This document shows, in pieces, positions 9,405 to 18,010 of a stretch of DNA of 64,000 nucleotides (position 1 is the first letter of the stretch; each line of letters opens with the position of its first letter). The notes beneath the pieces are model-generated. The model ran no database searches and had not been told where the DNA came from. It was given only the letters and a program-made list of their open reading frames with translations. The DNA is from Enterococcus sp. MMGLQ5-1 (lineage in GTDB: Bacteria > Bacillota > Bacilli > Lactobacillales > Streptococcaceae): assembly GCF_013155265.1 (NCBI RefSeq), contig NZ_JABJXU010000009.1:62001-126000 (forward strand), given 5' to 3'. The translations under genes and the position numbers were made by a program.

Positions 9405-9470
9405 GATATAATATGTATTATAATTATAATAGAATAGATTATTGATGATTTAAGACATATTATTTAAAGA
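9405..9470 (+). promoter_or_regulatory. AT-rich control region with second copy of the shared motif
   Basis: TTTAAGACATATTATTT (9449-9465) repeats the box in the ppdK promoter spacer. A TATAATATGTATTATAATTATA palindromic run lies just upstream (about 9408-9431). Together they suggest autoregulation of the CcpN-like repressor. Confidence 0.45.
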
Positions 9471-9495
9471 TATAGTATTAAAGAAGGAGTGACCT

Positions 9496-10134
9496 ATGGA
9501 TTTTTCTGATCGTCAGAAGCGAATTATTGAAATCGTTAAGGAAAGCGAGCCAATTAGTGGCGATAATATTGCGGCAAAGCTTGGCTTAACCAAACCAACC
9601 TTAAGAAATGATTTATCGATTTTGACCATGACCGGTGTTTTAGCTGCGCGTCCCAAAGTTGGTTATATTTATTCGGGACAAAGAGTTGAACCACTTTTAT
9701 TTGAAAAATTATTCTTAAAAAAAGTCAGTGATTTAATGATTCCGCCTGTTTTGATTCACTCGAATACCATTATCCGTGATGCAATCACAGATTTATTTGT
9801 CTATGATGTTGGCTCTTTGTTTGTAGTGGATGAGGAGGGCGATAATTTAGTGGGCGTTTTGTCTCGAAAGGATTTACTGAGAAGTGCCTTAACGAGTGGT
9901 CAGCAGGATTATCCGGTAGCTGTGGTAATGACAAGAAAGCCGAATATTTATACGATTACTCCTGATGAATCCATTTTATCAGCTGGTACAATGTTGATGC
10001 TACATCAAGTTGACTCGTTACCAGTAGTTAAAACGGGTACGACAGATGAAATTGTTGGCAAAATAACTAAGACAAGGATTATGAATTTCTTAATTCAAGA
10101 AGGTAATAAAGTGAGGGAAGATAATGAGTATTAA
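9496..10134 (+). CDS. CcpN-like HTH-CBS transcriptional repressor
   Basis: This 212-residue protein has an N-terminal winged helix-turn-helix (residues 1-60; GDNIAAKLGLTKPTLRNDLS) followed by two CBS domains (about 75-205; VSDLMIPPVLIHSNTIIRDA and VVMTRKPNIYTITPDESI). That is the architecture of B. subtilis CcpN (YqzB), which represses gluconeogenic genes and reads nucleotide state through its CBS pair. AAGAAGGAG precedes the ATG. The following gene overlaps it by 11 bases, so the two are translationally coupled. Position between ppdK and the PPDK regulator supports control of fbp and ppdK. Confidence 0.9.
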   Translation: MDFSDRQKRIIEIVKESEPISGDNIAAKLGLTKPTLRNDLSILTMTGVLAARPKVGYIYSGQRVEPLLFEKLFLKKVSDLMIPPVLIHSNTIIRDAITDLFVYDVGSLFVVDEEGDNLVGVLSRKDLLRSALTSGQQDYPVAVVMTRKPNIYTITPDESILSAGTMLMLHQVDSLPVVKTGTTDEIVGKITKTRIMNFLIQEGNKVREDNEY

Positions 10135-10939
10135 GCGTGATGATAGCAAATCGCTAACTATTTTTATAATTTCTGATTCAGTCGGTGATACAGCTCAAAA
10201 GGTCATAACTGCAGTGTTGGCTCAGTTTCCTAATGTTGAAAATATTGAAATTAAAAAATTTCCATTTATTGACAGTGAGGAAGAATTAACCAAAATTATT
10301 CGAGATGCAATTGCTGAAAAGGCTGTCGTCGTGACCACATTAGTAGAGCCTACTTTAACACAGCAGCTGGAGGCATTCTCAAAAAAATATGGTTTCAAAT
10401 ATATCGATTTTATGACACCTTTGATTGAGGCGATTGTAGAAACGACTCATGTTGAGCCTAAACATGAGCCACGAGCACAATATAAATTAAATCAGGGCTA
10501 TTTTAATCGTGTTGAGGCGATTGAATTTGCAGTTGCTTATGATGATGGTCGTAATCCAAAAGGCTTCATTAAATCAGATTATGTGATACTCGGAACTTCC
10601 AGAACCTCGAAAACACCATTAAGTATGTATTTGGCCAATAAATCAATTAAAGTTTCCAATTTACCTTTGATTCCAGAAGTGCCTTTGCCTGCTGAAATTT
10701 ATGAAGTACCTAAGGAAAAGCTGATTGGCTTGTTATTAAATCCCGAAAAAATCTTAGCGATACGGAAGGCAAGATTAAAATCATTGGGCTTATATGCGGA
10801 TTCAAACTATTCTAGTATTGAAAGAATTAAGGCTGAAATTGCTTATTCAAAGCAGGTTTATGAGGAATTAGGTGCGAGAGTGATTCAAATTGATGGCATG
10901 GCGATTGAAGAAATTGCCCAGCTGATTGAAAATGGCTGA
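10124..10939 (+). CDS. PPDK regulatory protein (bifunctional kinase/pyrophosphorylase)
   Basis: This 271-residue DUF299 protein resembles YqfL/PDRP. Members phosphorylate PPDK on threonine using ADP when the catalytic histidine is phosphorylated, and remove the phosphate by phosphorolysis. The N-terminal IFIISDSVGDTAQKV and the central P-loop-like ILGTSRTSKTP (about residues 152-162) are diagnostic, as is the C-terminal LLLNPEKILAIRKARL. The gene overlaps the CcpN-like gene and is two genes from its substrate ppdK, so enzyme, transcriptional control and post-translational control are encoded together. A terminator follows. Confidence 0.93.
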   Translation: MSIKRDDSKSLTIFIISDSVGDTAQKVITAVLAQFPNVENIEIKKFPFIDSEEELTKIIRDAIAEKAVVVTTLVEPTLTQQLEAFSKKYGFKYIDFMTPLIEAIVETTHVEPKHEPRAQYKLNQGYFNRVEAIEFAVAYDDGRNPKGFIKSDYVILGTSRTSKTPLSMYLANKSIKVSNLPLIPEVPLPAEIYEVPKEKLIGLLLNPEKILAIRKARLKSLGLYADSNYSSIERIKAEIAYSKQVYEELGARVIQIDGMAIEEIAQLIENG

Positions 10940-10963
10940 TCGCTTATTTTATTAAATAATATA

Positions 10964-11011
10964 GGTTTGTATTAATATCTATTTACTTGGATACTAATAC
11001 AAACCCTTTTT
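10964..11011. terminator. Terminator after the PPDK regulator gene
   Basis: A perfect 11-bp stem GGTTTGTATTA / TAATACAAACC with a 20-base loop is followed by CTTTTT. It ends the ppdK-ccpN-PDRP transcripts and sits at the convergent 3' end of the glucosidase gene. Confidence 0.85.
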
Positions 11012-11012
11012 A

Positions 11013-12692
11013 TTAATCATTAATTAGATAGACCTTGCTTTCATAAGGTCGTAATGTTTTTCCTAAATCATCTGAATAGTTTGAGATTAAACGTTTTGAT
11101 GATTCAAAATCAAAATTACAGTAGTCCGTTTCTAGCGTTTCTTCTGTAAAGTTACTGATAACTAATAATTGTTGATTATTAAATTTTCGACGATAAACAA
11201 ATGTCTTGGAATTGTCAGGATCAATTAATTCGTAGTCGCCATAAACGATGATTGGATATTCTTTTCGTAGTTGGTTAATTTTTTGGTAGTAATAATAAAT
11301 GGACGTTGGGTTGAACAGTGCTTTTTCGACGTTTATTTTATCGTAGTTTGGATTTACCTCTAGCCATGGTCTGCCGTTAGTAAAACCAGCATTCTGTTGA
11401 TTATTCCATTGCATCGGTGTTCTGGCGTTATCTCGAGAGGAATGATGGATATATTCTAACATTTCATCGTGAGTTAAGCGTTTTTGTTCAACTACTAAAT
11501 CTTGATAAGCATTTAATGTATCTAAGTCCTGATAATCCTCTATATTATCAAAAGCAACGTTAGTCATACCTATTTCTTCACCCTGAAAAATATAGGGTGT
11601 CCCTTGCATGAAATGAAGTGTGCTTGCTAGCATTTTAGCAGAGCGATTATGATATTCCTCATTATCATTACCAAAACGAGAAACAACTCTTGGGCGATCA
11701 TGATTATTCCAGTATAAACTATTCCATGCTTCATTATGTAAACCAATTTGCCATTTTGATAAAATCTGTTTTAATTCAACCAAATCGGCACGACGATTGC
11801 TCCATTTTCCTAAACCTTCTGTACTGTCATCAATGACAGCATGCTCAAATTGAAAAATCATTTGCAATTCATTAGATTCAAAGCCAGCATATAATTTAGC
11901 CTCCTCAATTGTGACACCGGGCGTTTCACCAACGGTTATAATATCAAATTTAGACAATACCTTTTCATTCATCTCTTTTAAATAGTGATGCACTTTTGGA
12001 CCATTAGCAGCCATTTCCATTGATGAACTGTGATTTTGATAGTTGACATTTGGGTCATTAGGAAATTTTTGATCTTTGGATATAAGATTAATGACATCCA
12101 TTCTAAAGCCATCTACGCCTTTTTCTAACCACCATGTCATCATTTGATAAATTTCCGCTCTAACTTTTGGATTGTCCCAGTTCAAATCAGGTTGTTTTTT
12201 TGAGAAGAGATGTAAATAATATTGCTGAGTTACCGCATCCCATGCCCACGCTGATCCCCCAAAATCAGAAGCCCAGTTGTTTGGTACTTCTCCATTCTTT
12301 GCATCTTTCCAAATATAATAATCACGATAGGGATTATCTTTTGCTTTTCTGCTCTCTTTAAACCAAAAATGTTCATCAGAGGTATGGTTGACTACTAAAT
12401 CCATCATTAATTTTAAGCCTAATCGATGTGCTTCTTTGAGTAGTGTATTAAAATCAGCCATTGTGCCATATTCTGGTTGGATTGCTTGGTAGTCACTAAT
12501 ATCATAACCATTGTCATCATTAGGTGATTGATAAATAGGGCTTAACCAAATCACATCAATGCCTAATGTTTTTAAGTAAGGTAGTCTTTGAATGATTCCT
12601 CGGATATCACCAATACCGTCATCGTTACTATCTTGAAAACTTCTGGGATAAACTTGATAAACGATTGCTTCCTGCCACCATTTTTTTTCCAT
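11013..12692 (-). CDS. GH13 alpha-glucosidase (oligo-1,6-glucosidase type)
   Basis: This 559-residue cytoplasmic glycoside hydrolase of the GH13 oligo-glucosidase group has all conserved regions: DLVVNHTSDEH, GFRMDVIN with the nucleophile Asp near residue 200, VGETPG with the acid/base Glu, and NNHDRPR with the third carboxylate. Valine directly after the nucleophile (MDV) is the residue usually associated with alpha-1,6 specificity, so isomaltose-type oligosaccharides are likely substrates; the family also includes trehalose-6-phosphate hydrolases. It is the last gene of a minus-strand run AraC - IIA - phosphodiesterase-like - VOC - glucosidase. AAGGAG precedes the ATG. Confidence 0.92.
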   Translation of the reverse strand: MEKKWWQEAIVYQVYPRSFQDSNDDGIGDIRGIIQRLPYLKTLGIDVIWLSPIYQSPNDDNGYDISDYQAIQPEYGTMADFNTLLKEAHRLGLKLMMDLVVNHTSDEHFWFKESRKAKDNPYRDYYIWKDAKNGEVPNNWASDFGGSAWAWDAVTQQYYLHLFSKKQPDLNWDNPKVRAEIYQMMTWWLEKGVDGFRMDVINLISKDQKFPNDPNVNYQNHSSSMEMAANGPKVHHYLKEMNEKVLSKFDIITVGETPGVTIEEAKLYAGFESNELQMIFQFEHAVIDDSTEGLGKWSNRRADLVELKQILSKWQIGLHNEAWNSLYWNNHDRPRVVSRFGNDNEEYHNRSAKMLASTLHFMQGTPYIFQGEEIGMTNVAFDNIEDYQDLDTLNAYQDLVVEQKRLTHDEMLEYIHHSSRDNARTPMQWNNQQNAGFTNGRPWLEVNPNYDKINVEKALFNPTSIYYYYQKINQLRKEYPIIVYGDYELIDPDNSKTFVYRRKFNNQQLLVISNFTEETLETDYCNFDFESSKRLISNYSDDLGKTLRPYESKVYLIND

Positions 12693-12701
12693 AATTACTC
12701 C

Positions 12702-13097
12702 TTATAAATTGATTTGACAAAATTCTATTTTTTCTTGATTAGGACCCTCAATAATAAAAAATTTAATGCCCTTCTTCCAATAATGTAGCGTTTCAATCCC
12801 TTTTGAGACGATAATAAGGTCATTATCAATTGCTTCTTGATAAAGTACTTCAATATCTGTTACGTCTAGTGCAATATGATCGATGGCGCCATTTTTTTCG
12901 CTTTTAAACTGAACTTCCCATAGTTCAATTACTAACTGATTTGCTTCAACAAATACGACATTATCACCGTTAAGTTGTTTTTCTTCGTTAATGATTTGAA
13001 ACCCAATTTGCTCATAAAACGCTATGGATTCTTGAAGTTTTGTTGTTGGGATTCCAAGATGTTGCAATCCTCTGATGTGATTAAGATATTTCATCAT
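12702..13097 (-). CDS. VOC-superfamily (glyoxalase-like) protein
   Basis: This 131-residue protein has the two beta-alpha-beta-beta-beta half-modules of the vicinal oxygen chelate fold: HLGIPTTKLQESIAFYEQIG at the N-terminus, and DHIALDVTDIEVLYQEA with FFIEGPNQEKIEF in the second half. Candidate metal ligands are a histidine near residue 14, a glutamate near 57, the histidine near 75 and a C-terminal glutamate. The substrate is unknown. Its ATG overlaps the stop of the upstream gene (TAATG), showing translational coupling inside the sugar locus. Confidence 0.8.
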   Translation of the reverse strand: MMKYLNHIRGLQHLGIPTTKLQESIAFYEQIGFQIINEEKQLNGDNVVFVEANQLVIELWEVQFKSEKNGAIDHIALDVTDIEVLYQEAIDNDLIIVSKGIETLHYWKKGIKFFIIEGPNQEKIEFCQINL

Positions 13098-13927
13098 TAC
13101 ACCTCCAAATCTATCGAAACACCATAATGATCCGAAATTGTATTCTGTACTTGTCCATTGAATAAAATTTTATAAGTTTTAATTTTTAATGGTTGTGTTG
13201 TAAAAATATAATCAATTCTTAATTCTTTATTATTATTTTCCCAGCCATCAATTTTTTTAGAAATGGTATGTTCACCATATTTAGTCTGGGCTTGATGGAA
13301 GCTATCATAGAGGGAACTATGTTTGTGAATTAGACTGTACCCTTCATCTAAAATGGAGGCATCATTGTTGAAGTCTCCCATAATAATACTGTTATCATTT
13401 TTGGAAATATGACCGTACTTTTGAAAATTAAGCCATTCACTGGTAAATAGTTCCTCGTTTTCAAATTGCCACCAAGAAAAATGAACGGAATAAAACCAAA
13501 TTTTTTCTTCATGATAGTAAATTGCACCACCAATCTGGCTTCGCCGTCTGACATTAGTGAAGTCTAATTGATTTCGGCAAGTGATGACTTGGGTATCGAC
13601 GAATGGTTTTTTAGAGATTAAAGCAACACCCTCCTCATAGATTTCAAAACCTGTATGTGAATCAACCCAGATACCATAATAATCGCTGCCAAGTTGTTCT
13701 AAAATATTAATCAATAAGTAAGCGAAATTGTCCGATCGTATTGGTATTTTTGAAAGAGACTGGATATTGGATTGATTGGTAATAATTGGTGCTTCAATGA
13801 GCTGATTGACCTCTTGTAAGGCAATAATTTCAATATTGGAAGCAATAATTTCTTTTGCAAGCTGGTAAAGTTTTGCAATTTGATTGATTTCTAGCCAGCT
13901 ATGTGTATTTAGGGTGAGTATTTTCAA
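13097..13927 (-). CDS. Endonuclease/exonuclease/phosphatase-fold protein
   Basis: This 276-residue protein of the EEP superfamily has the sequential motifs LTLNTHSW, ALQEVNQ, WFYSVHFSWW, MGDFNND and a C-terminal SDHYGV, matching the metal-dependent phosphodiesterase active site (Asn, Glu, His, Asp/Asn, Asp-His). No signal peptide is seen, so it is cytoplasmic. Its role in a sugar locus is unclear; cleavage of a phosphodiester or phosphorylated sugar is possible. It uses a TTG start eight bases after the IIA stop and is coupled to the VOC gene by a one-base overlap. Confidence 0.82.
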   Translation of the reverse strand: MKILTLNTHSWLEINQIAKLYQLAKEIIASNIEIIALQEVNQLIEAPIITNQSNIQSLSKIPIRSDNFAYLLINILEQLGSDYYGIWVDSHTGFEIYEEGVALISKKPFVDTQVITCRNQLDFTNVRRRSQIGGAIYYHEEKIWFYSVHFSWWQFENEELFTSEWLNFQKYGHISKNDNSIIMGDFNNDASILDEGYSLIHKHSSLYDSFHQAQTKYGEHTISKKIDGWENNNKELRIDYIFTTQPLKIKTYKILFNGQVQNTISDHYGVSIDLEV

Positions 13928-13934
13928 AATCTGC

Positions 13935-14438
13935 TCACTTTCTAGCTAAGTTAAGCACTTGACTACCAAGTTCAACATTTCCAGTATTCACTTCATTTGG
14001 TTTCAGTAGATATTGATCGCTATTAGTAATAATAAAGAGGACATCTGTCACTTTTTGAGCTTGTTTGATTTGTTCAAAATTTACTTCGGCAAGCGGTGTT
14101 TGACGAGATACTGAATCACCAGCGTTCACTAGAATTGTAAATGGTTCACCTTCTAGCTCAACGGTGTCAATGCCGATATGAATTAATATTTCAGCACCAT
14201 TGCTAAGCTTGAGCGTAATTGCGTGCTTCGTTGGAAAAATACTGATAATTTCACCATCGCTAGGAGCGTAAATGACATTATCTGAGGGTTCAATTGCAAA
14301 CCCATCTCCCATCATCTTGGCAGAAAATACGTCGTCAGCCACCTGAGTAATCGGTTTTAGATACCCAGAAATCATTGCATAGATGACTTGTGATTCATTT
14401 TGATTGTTTGTTTTTGATTTTTTAAAAACGTTAAACAT
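13935..14438 (-). CDS. PTS glucose-type IIA component
   Basis: This 167-residue stand-alone EIIA of the glucose family carries the phosphoryl group from HPr to an IIB domain. The active-site histidine is in LIHIGIDTV (His87), with the supporting histidine in TKHAITL (His72). The IICB encoded divergently at 15564 has no IIA domain, so this protein is its obvious partner. AGGAGG precedes the ATG. A hairpin terminator separates it from the AraC gene upstream. Confidence 0.92.
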   Translation of the reverse strand: MFNVFKKSKTNNQNESQVIYAMISGYLKPITQVADDVFSAKMMGDGFAIEPSDNVIYAPSDGEIISIFPTKHAITLKLSNGAEILIHIGIDTVELEGEPFTILVNAGDSVSRQTPLAEVNFEQIKQAQKVTDVLFIITNSDQYLLKPNEVNTGNVELGSQVLNLARK

Positions 14439-14460
14439 TGAAAGCCTCCTTTTTCGTAAT

Positions 14461-14497
14461 AAAAAACATCTCGTAATTGACTATACGAAATGTTTTT
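14461..14497 (-). terminator. Terminator between the AraC gene and the IIA gene
   Basis: AAAACATCTCGT / ACGAAATGTTTTT forms a stem around a ten-base loop, with T runs on both strands. It may reduce read-through from the regulator gene into the IIA operon. Confidence 0.65.
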
Positions 14498-14521
14498 AAA
14501 ATATTCATCCTAAAAAAGTGG

Positions 14522-15358
14522 TTAATTTTTCTCAATAATTATCTTTTGATATTTGAGTGGCGAAATACCTTCATATTTCTTAAAAACACGGTGGAAAGTT
14601 TTGCTACTTGAAAAGCCTGATTTTTCAGCAATTGCGGTCATTGGTAATATTTCTTCGGATAAAAGAAACTTCGCTTTGTTGATTCGATATTCGTTTAAAA
14701 ATTGATGAAAACTGATGCCAATCTGTTTTTTGAAAAATCTTGAGAAATAATGTGGGCTTAAATTTAATATCTTAGCAGCATCTTCAATACGAATATCTTC
14801 ATGATAATAATTATCTACATAGCCATAAATTTGTTCAATTTTTCCAATCATTTCTTTATTTATTAATGTTGACTTATTTATCTTTTGTGAGGTATGTTTT
14901 GCTTTAGGTAATTGACGAGTGACTATTAAAATTAATACAGAGATTGATTGAAGCATTTCTAAATTTTTTAGGGCAATGTTGTTTTCTTCTATTTCATATA
15001 AATCTAACATTTGCTGACGACAGTCGTTTTGTAGTGCTTTAGGCCAATGAATACTATGCTTTTCAACATTTTCGAAGGCATTAACGACCTGTATTTTTTC
15101 TTGATCTGACAAAAAATGATTAAAAATTGATAAATCAAATTTTAAAGCAATATATTCTGTATGATCAGAATTCATAAAAAAATGAGATAAGCCACGATCA
15201 ATAATGTAAATTTCTTCTTCGCAGACTTGAATTAAATTCGTTTCAATTCCTAATCGGAGTGTCCCTTCGACAACATATACAATCTCAATTTCGGATGTCC
15301 AATAGGGTTGACTCGTCTGTTCTCCAGTTCTATATTGTATTTGTATTTTTTCGTACAT
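14522..15358 (-). CDS. AraC-family regulator with cupin sensor domain
   Basis: This 278-residue protein has an N-terminal cupin-like effector domain (EIEIVYVVEGTLRLGIE) and a C-terminal pair of AraC helix-turn-helix motifs (IRIEDAAKILNLSPHYFSRF; EKSGFSSSKTFHRVFKKYEG). Such proteins usually activate sugar utilisation genes. It starts with ATG after AGAGGTGAT and diverges from the PTS IICB gene, the most likely target together with the IIA-glucosidase run. Confidence 0.9.
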   Translation of the reverse strand: MYEKIQIQYRTGEQTSQPYWTSEIEIVYVVEGTLRLGIETNLIQVCEEEIYIIDRGLSHFFMNSDHTEYIALKFDLSIFNHFLSDQEKIQVVNAFENVEKHSIHWPKALQNDCRQQMLDLYEIEENNIALKNLEMLQSISVLILIVTRQLPKAKHTSQKINKSTLINKEMIGKIEQIYGYVDNYYHEDIRIEDAAKILNLSPHYFSRFFKKQIGISFHQFLNEYRINKAKFLLSEEILPMTAIAEKSGFSSSKTFHRVFKKYEGISPLKYQKIIIEKN

Positions 15359-15471
15359 GATGAGATCACCTCTTTTATACTTATTATAAGAAGAATTGCT
15401 TTGTTTTTCTACATTGCTTTTGTTCTTTGGTATTTTGTTTCATTCGTTGATACTAAAATACTACTTGGGCT

Positions 15472-15527
15472 AACTTGTTCCAAAAACGACTTAACAAGTT
15501 GTAAGCGCTATCTAGGCATGTTATAAA
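15472..15527 (+). promoter_or_regulatory. PTS promoter with consensus cre and an inverted repeat
   Basis: TTGTAAGCGCTATCT (15499-15513) matches the cre consensus WTGNAANCGNWNNCW at every defined position. It overlaps a -35 (TTGTAA, 15499-15504) spaced 17 bases from TATAAA (15522-15527). AACTTGTT (15472-15479) and AACAAGTT (15493-15500) form a perfect inverted repeat just upstream, a plausible site for the AraC or RpiR regulator. CcpA repression is inferred from the cre match. Confidence 0.7.
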
Positions 15528-15563
15528 TAGATTGTCAAAAAAATTGAAAGAAGGTGTTCTCTG

Positions 15564-17162
15564 ATGATGGAGAAAATACAACGTTTCGGTGGTGCAATGT
15601 ACACCCCAGTGTTACTATTTTCCTTTGCCGGTGTTGCTGTTGCTTTATCGGTTGTTTTGAATAATGAGTCGCTAGTTGGCAGTATTGCTGCAGAAGGGAC
15701 TTTGTGGCATAATATCTGGACAATCATTGAAAATGGTGCTTGGACTGTATTTAACCAGATTGAATTACTTTTTGTAATTGGTTTGCCACTTGGACTGGCT
15801 AAAAAAGCGAATGGTCGTGCAGCGCTAGAATCATTTGTTATTTATTTAACAGGCACTTATTTTATTAGCAGCATTTTAGAGTTTTATGGCGCTAACTTTG
15901 GTGTAGATTTTAATCAAGCAGTCGGTGGCGAATCTGGTCTTAAGCTGATTGGTGGGATTAAAACCCTTGATACAGGTGTTTTAGGGGCAATCGTCTTTGC
16001 CTCAATTGCAGTTTGGATTCATAATCAATATTTTGAGAAAAAATTACCCGATTGGCTTGGCGTTTTTCAAGGATCAACCTTTGTTTACATTATTGGTTTT
16101 TTGATAATGTTGCCAGTCGCTTTATTAACTTGTCTAATCTGGCCAAAGGTTCAACTAGGAATTAGCTCAACGCAAGGCTTTTTAGTATCATCTGGTGTCT
16201 TTGGCGTCGGTTTATATGCATTCTTAGAACGTGTTTTAATTCCTACTGGCTTGCATCACTTTGTCTATACGCCATTTTTATATGGTCCTGCTGTTGTGGA
16301 AAATGGGATTGCAAAGTATTGGATGGAACACCTGAGTGAATATGCAAATAGCACTAAACCACTAAAAGAATTATTCCCAGAAGGCGGCTTTTCACTTAAT
16401 GGTAATTCTAAAATTTTCGCCTCAATTGGTATTTCGCTATCGTTTATTGCGACAGCTAAACCAGAACGTCGAAAAAAAGTGATGACAATTATTATACCAG
16501 TTGCGCTTACGGCAATGTTAATTGGTGTGACCGAACCGCTTGATTTTACCTTTTTATTTATCGCACCACCATTATTTATTGTGCACGCCATTTTAACAGG
16601 ATTAATGGCGGCAACAATGTATATTTTTGGTGTCGTTGGTGATATGAATAGTGGTTTGATTGATATGCTGACTAGAAATTGGTTACCTTTAGGTGCAAAT
16701 CATTGGCAAACTTATTTGATCCAAATTTTAATTGGTTTGATTTTCGTAGGTATATACTTTGTTATATTTAGATTTTTGATTATCAAATTTGATTTTGAAA
16801 CACCGGGTCGTGAAAAAGACACAGCTGAAGAAATTAAATTATATTCTAAGAAGGATTACAAGGCTAAAAACAGTAAAACGCAGACAGATAACAAAGGTCA
16901 GGCCGAGGAAGATCCATATTCAAAAAGAGCAAAAATCTTTTTAGATGCCTTTGGGGGTGCTGAAAATATTGATAAAGTAAATAATTGTGCGACTCGCTTA
17001 AGAATCACGGTGGTGAATGAAAGCAAGGTGGCGCCAGATAAGGAGTTTTTATCAGGTGGTGCACATGGCGTAGTCAGAAAAGGCAATGCTTTTCAAGTAA
17101 TTGTTGGTATGGATGTGCCTCAGGTTAGAGAACACTTTGAACAATTAATTGATGAGAAATGA
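15564..17162 (+). CDS. PTS alpha-glucoside (maltose)-type IICB permease
   Basis: This 532-residue membrane permease starts MMEKIQRFGGAMYTPVLLFS, closely like B. subtilis MalP/GlvC. The IIC domain (to about residue 420) has about ten membrane segments and the conserved stretches ERVLIPTGLHHFVYTPF and GVTEPLDFTFLF. A charged linker leads to a IIB domain with the phosphocysteine motif NNCATRLR (Cys475). There is no IIA domain; the IIA encoded at 13935 fits. AAAGAAGGTG is the ribosome site. Maltose or a related alpha-glucoside is the inferred substrate. Confidence 0.92.
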   Translation: MMEKIQRFGGAMYTPVLLFSFAGVAVALSVVLNNESLVGSIAAEGTLWHNIWTIIENGAWTVFNQIELLFVIGLPLGLAKKANGRAALESFVIYLTGTYFISSILEFYGANFGVDFNQAVGGESGLKLIGGIKTLDTGVLGAIVFASIAVWIHNQYFEKKLPDWLGVFQGSTFVYIIGFLIMLPVALLTCLIWPKVQLGISSTQGFLVSSGVFGVGLYAFLERVLIPTGLHHFVYTPFLYGPAVVENGIAKYWMEHLSEYANSTKPLKELFPEGGFSLNGNSKIFASIGISLSFIATAKPERRKKVMTIIIPVALTAMLIGVTEPLDFTFLFIAPPLFIVHAILTGLMAATMYIFGVVGDMNSGLIDMLTRNWLPLGANHWQTYLIQILIGLIFVGIYFVIFRFLIIKFDFETPGREKDTAEEIKLYSKKDYKAKNSKTQTDNKGQAEEDPYSKRAKIFLDAFGGAENIDKVNNCATRLRITVVNESKVAPDKEFLSGGAHGVVRKGNAFQVIVGMDVPQVREHFEQLIDEK

Positions 17163-17238
17163 AGTATTCTTAGCATAGATTTTATTGATATAATAGAAAC
17201 ATAAGTAAAAAAATAAAATTTATAGCTAGGAGTTTTGA

Positions 17239-17997
17239 ATGGATTTACTAGATATTGTTAATAGCAGTCAAAATGAGTTTAGCGAAACAGAGACAGATAT
17301 TATTACTTTTATGATTGAAAATCAGGCAGCTGTTGAAGGTATGACGATTAGTGATGTTGCTCTAGCTACTCATGTATCAAAATCTTCAGTAATTCGTTTA
17401 ACAAAAAAATTAGGTTTTTCTGGCTATTCTGAATTGAAATTTTTTATCAAATCTTCTAAAGTGAGGCCCGAAGAGAATCTCTATGATGTATTGGAAAATC
17501 AAAATCGAGATTTAGAGAATACAATGAAATATTTAAGGCAACTAGATTTCATGCCGATATTAAAGTTAATTGGCGATGCAAATATTGTTTATTGTTATGG
17601 TACAGGTTATGCACAAAAGAATGCTGCCAATGAATTTTCAAAAAGTTTGCTTGGATGTAATGTTAAATCGATGGTCTTACCCGCAAAAACAGAATTTGAT
17701 GTTAGTATGTCGGCTTTTAGTCGAGATGATTTAGTAATTTTCTTATCTTTAAGTGGTGAAACGGCAGAGATAAAAGAAGATTTGAAGATTTTAAAATTAC
17801 GACAAATTCCATTTATTGCAATTACGGAATTTTCACAAAACTATATGTCAACATTGGCTAATTATAGTCTGCATTATCATGTTACACCGATGAATATCAA
17901 AGGTAGAAATCGCCAGTTACATTCATTTATTACATTAAATTTATTATTAGACACCTTAGTCAGACAATTTATTATTAACATGGATTCAATAATCTAA
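17239..17997 (+). CDS. RpiR-family regulator
   Basis: This 252-residue protein has an N-terminal RpiR helix-turn-helix (about 1-75; ISDVALATHVSKSSVIRLTK) and a C-terminal SIS sugar-phosphate isomerase domain (YCYGTGYAQKNAANEFSKSL; FLSLSGETAEIKEDL). It resembles the GlvR/MalR regulators that accompany alpha-glucoside PTS genes and sense a phosphorylated sugar. It lies 76 bases after the IICB gene on the same strand. A weak TAGGAG ribosome site precedes the ATG. Confidence 0.9.
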   Translation: MDLLDIVNSSQNEFSETETDIITFMIENQAAVEGMTISDVALATHVSKSSVIRLTKKLGFSGYSELKFFIKSSKVRPEENLYDVLENQNRDLENTMKYLRQLDFMPILKLIGDANIVYCYGTGYAQKNAANEFSKSLLGCNVKSMVLPAKTEFDVSMSAFSRDDLVIFLSLSGETAEIKEDLKILKLRQIPFIAITEFSQNYMSTLANYSLHYHVTPMNIKGRNRQLHSFITLNLLLDTLVRQFIINMDSII

Positions 17998-18010
17998 GAG
18001 GAGGTTAATT

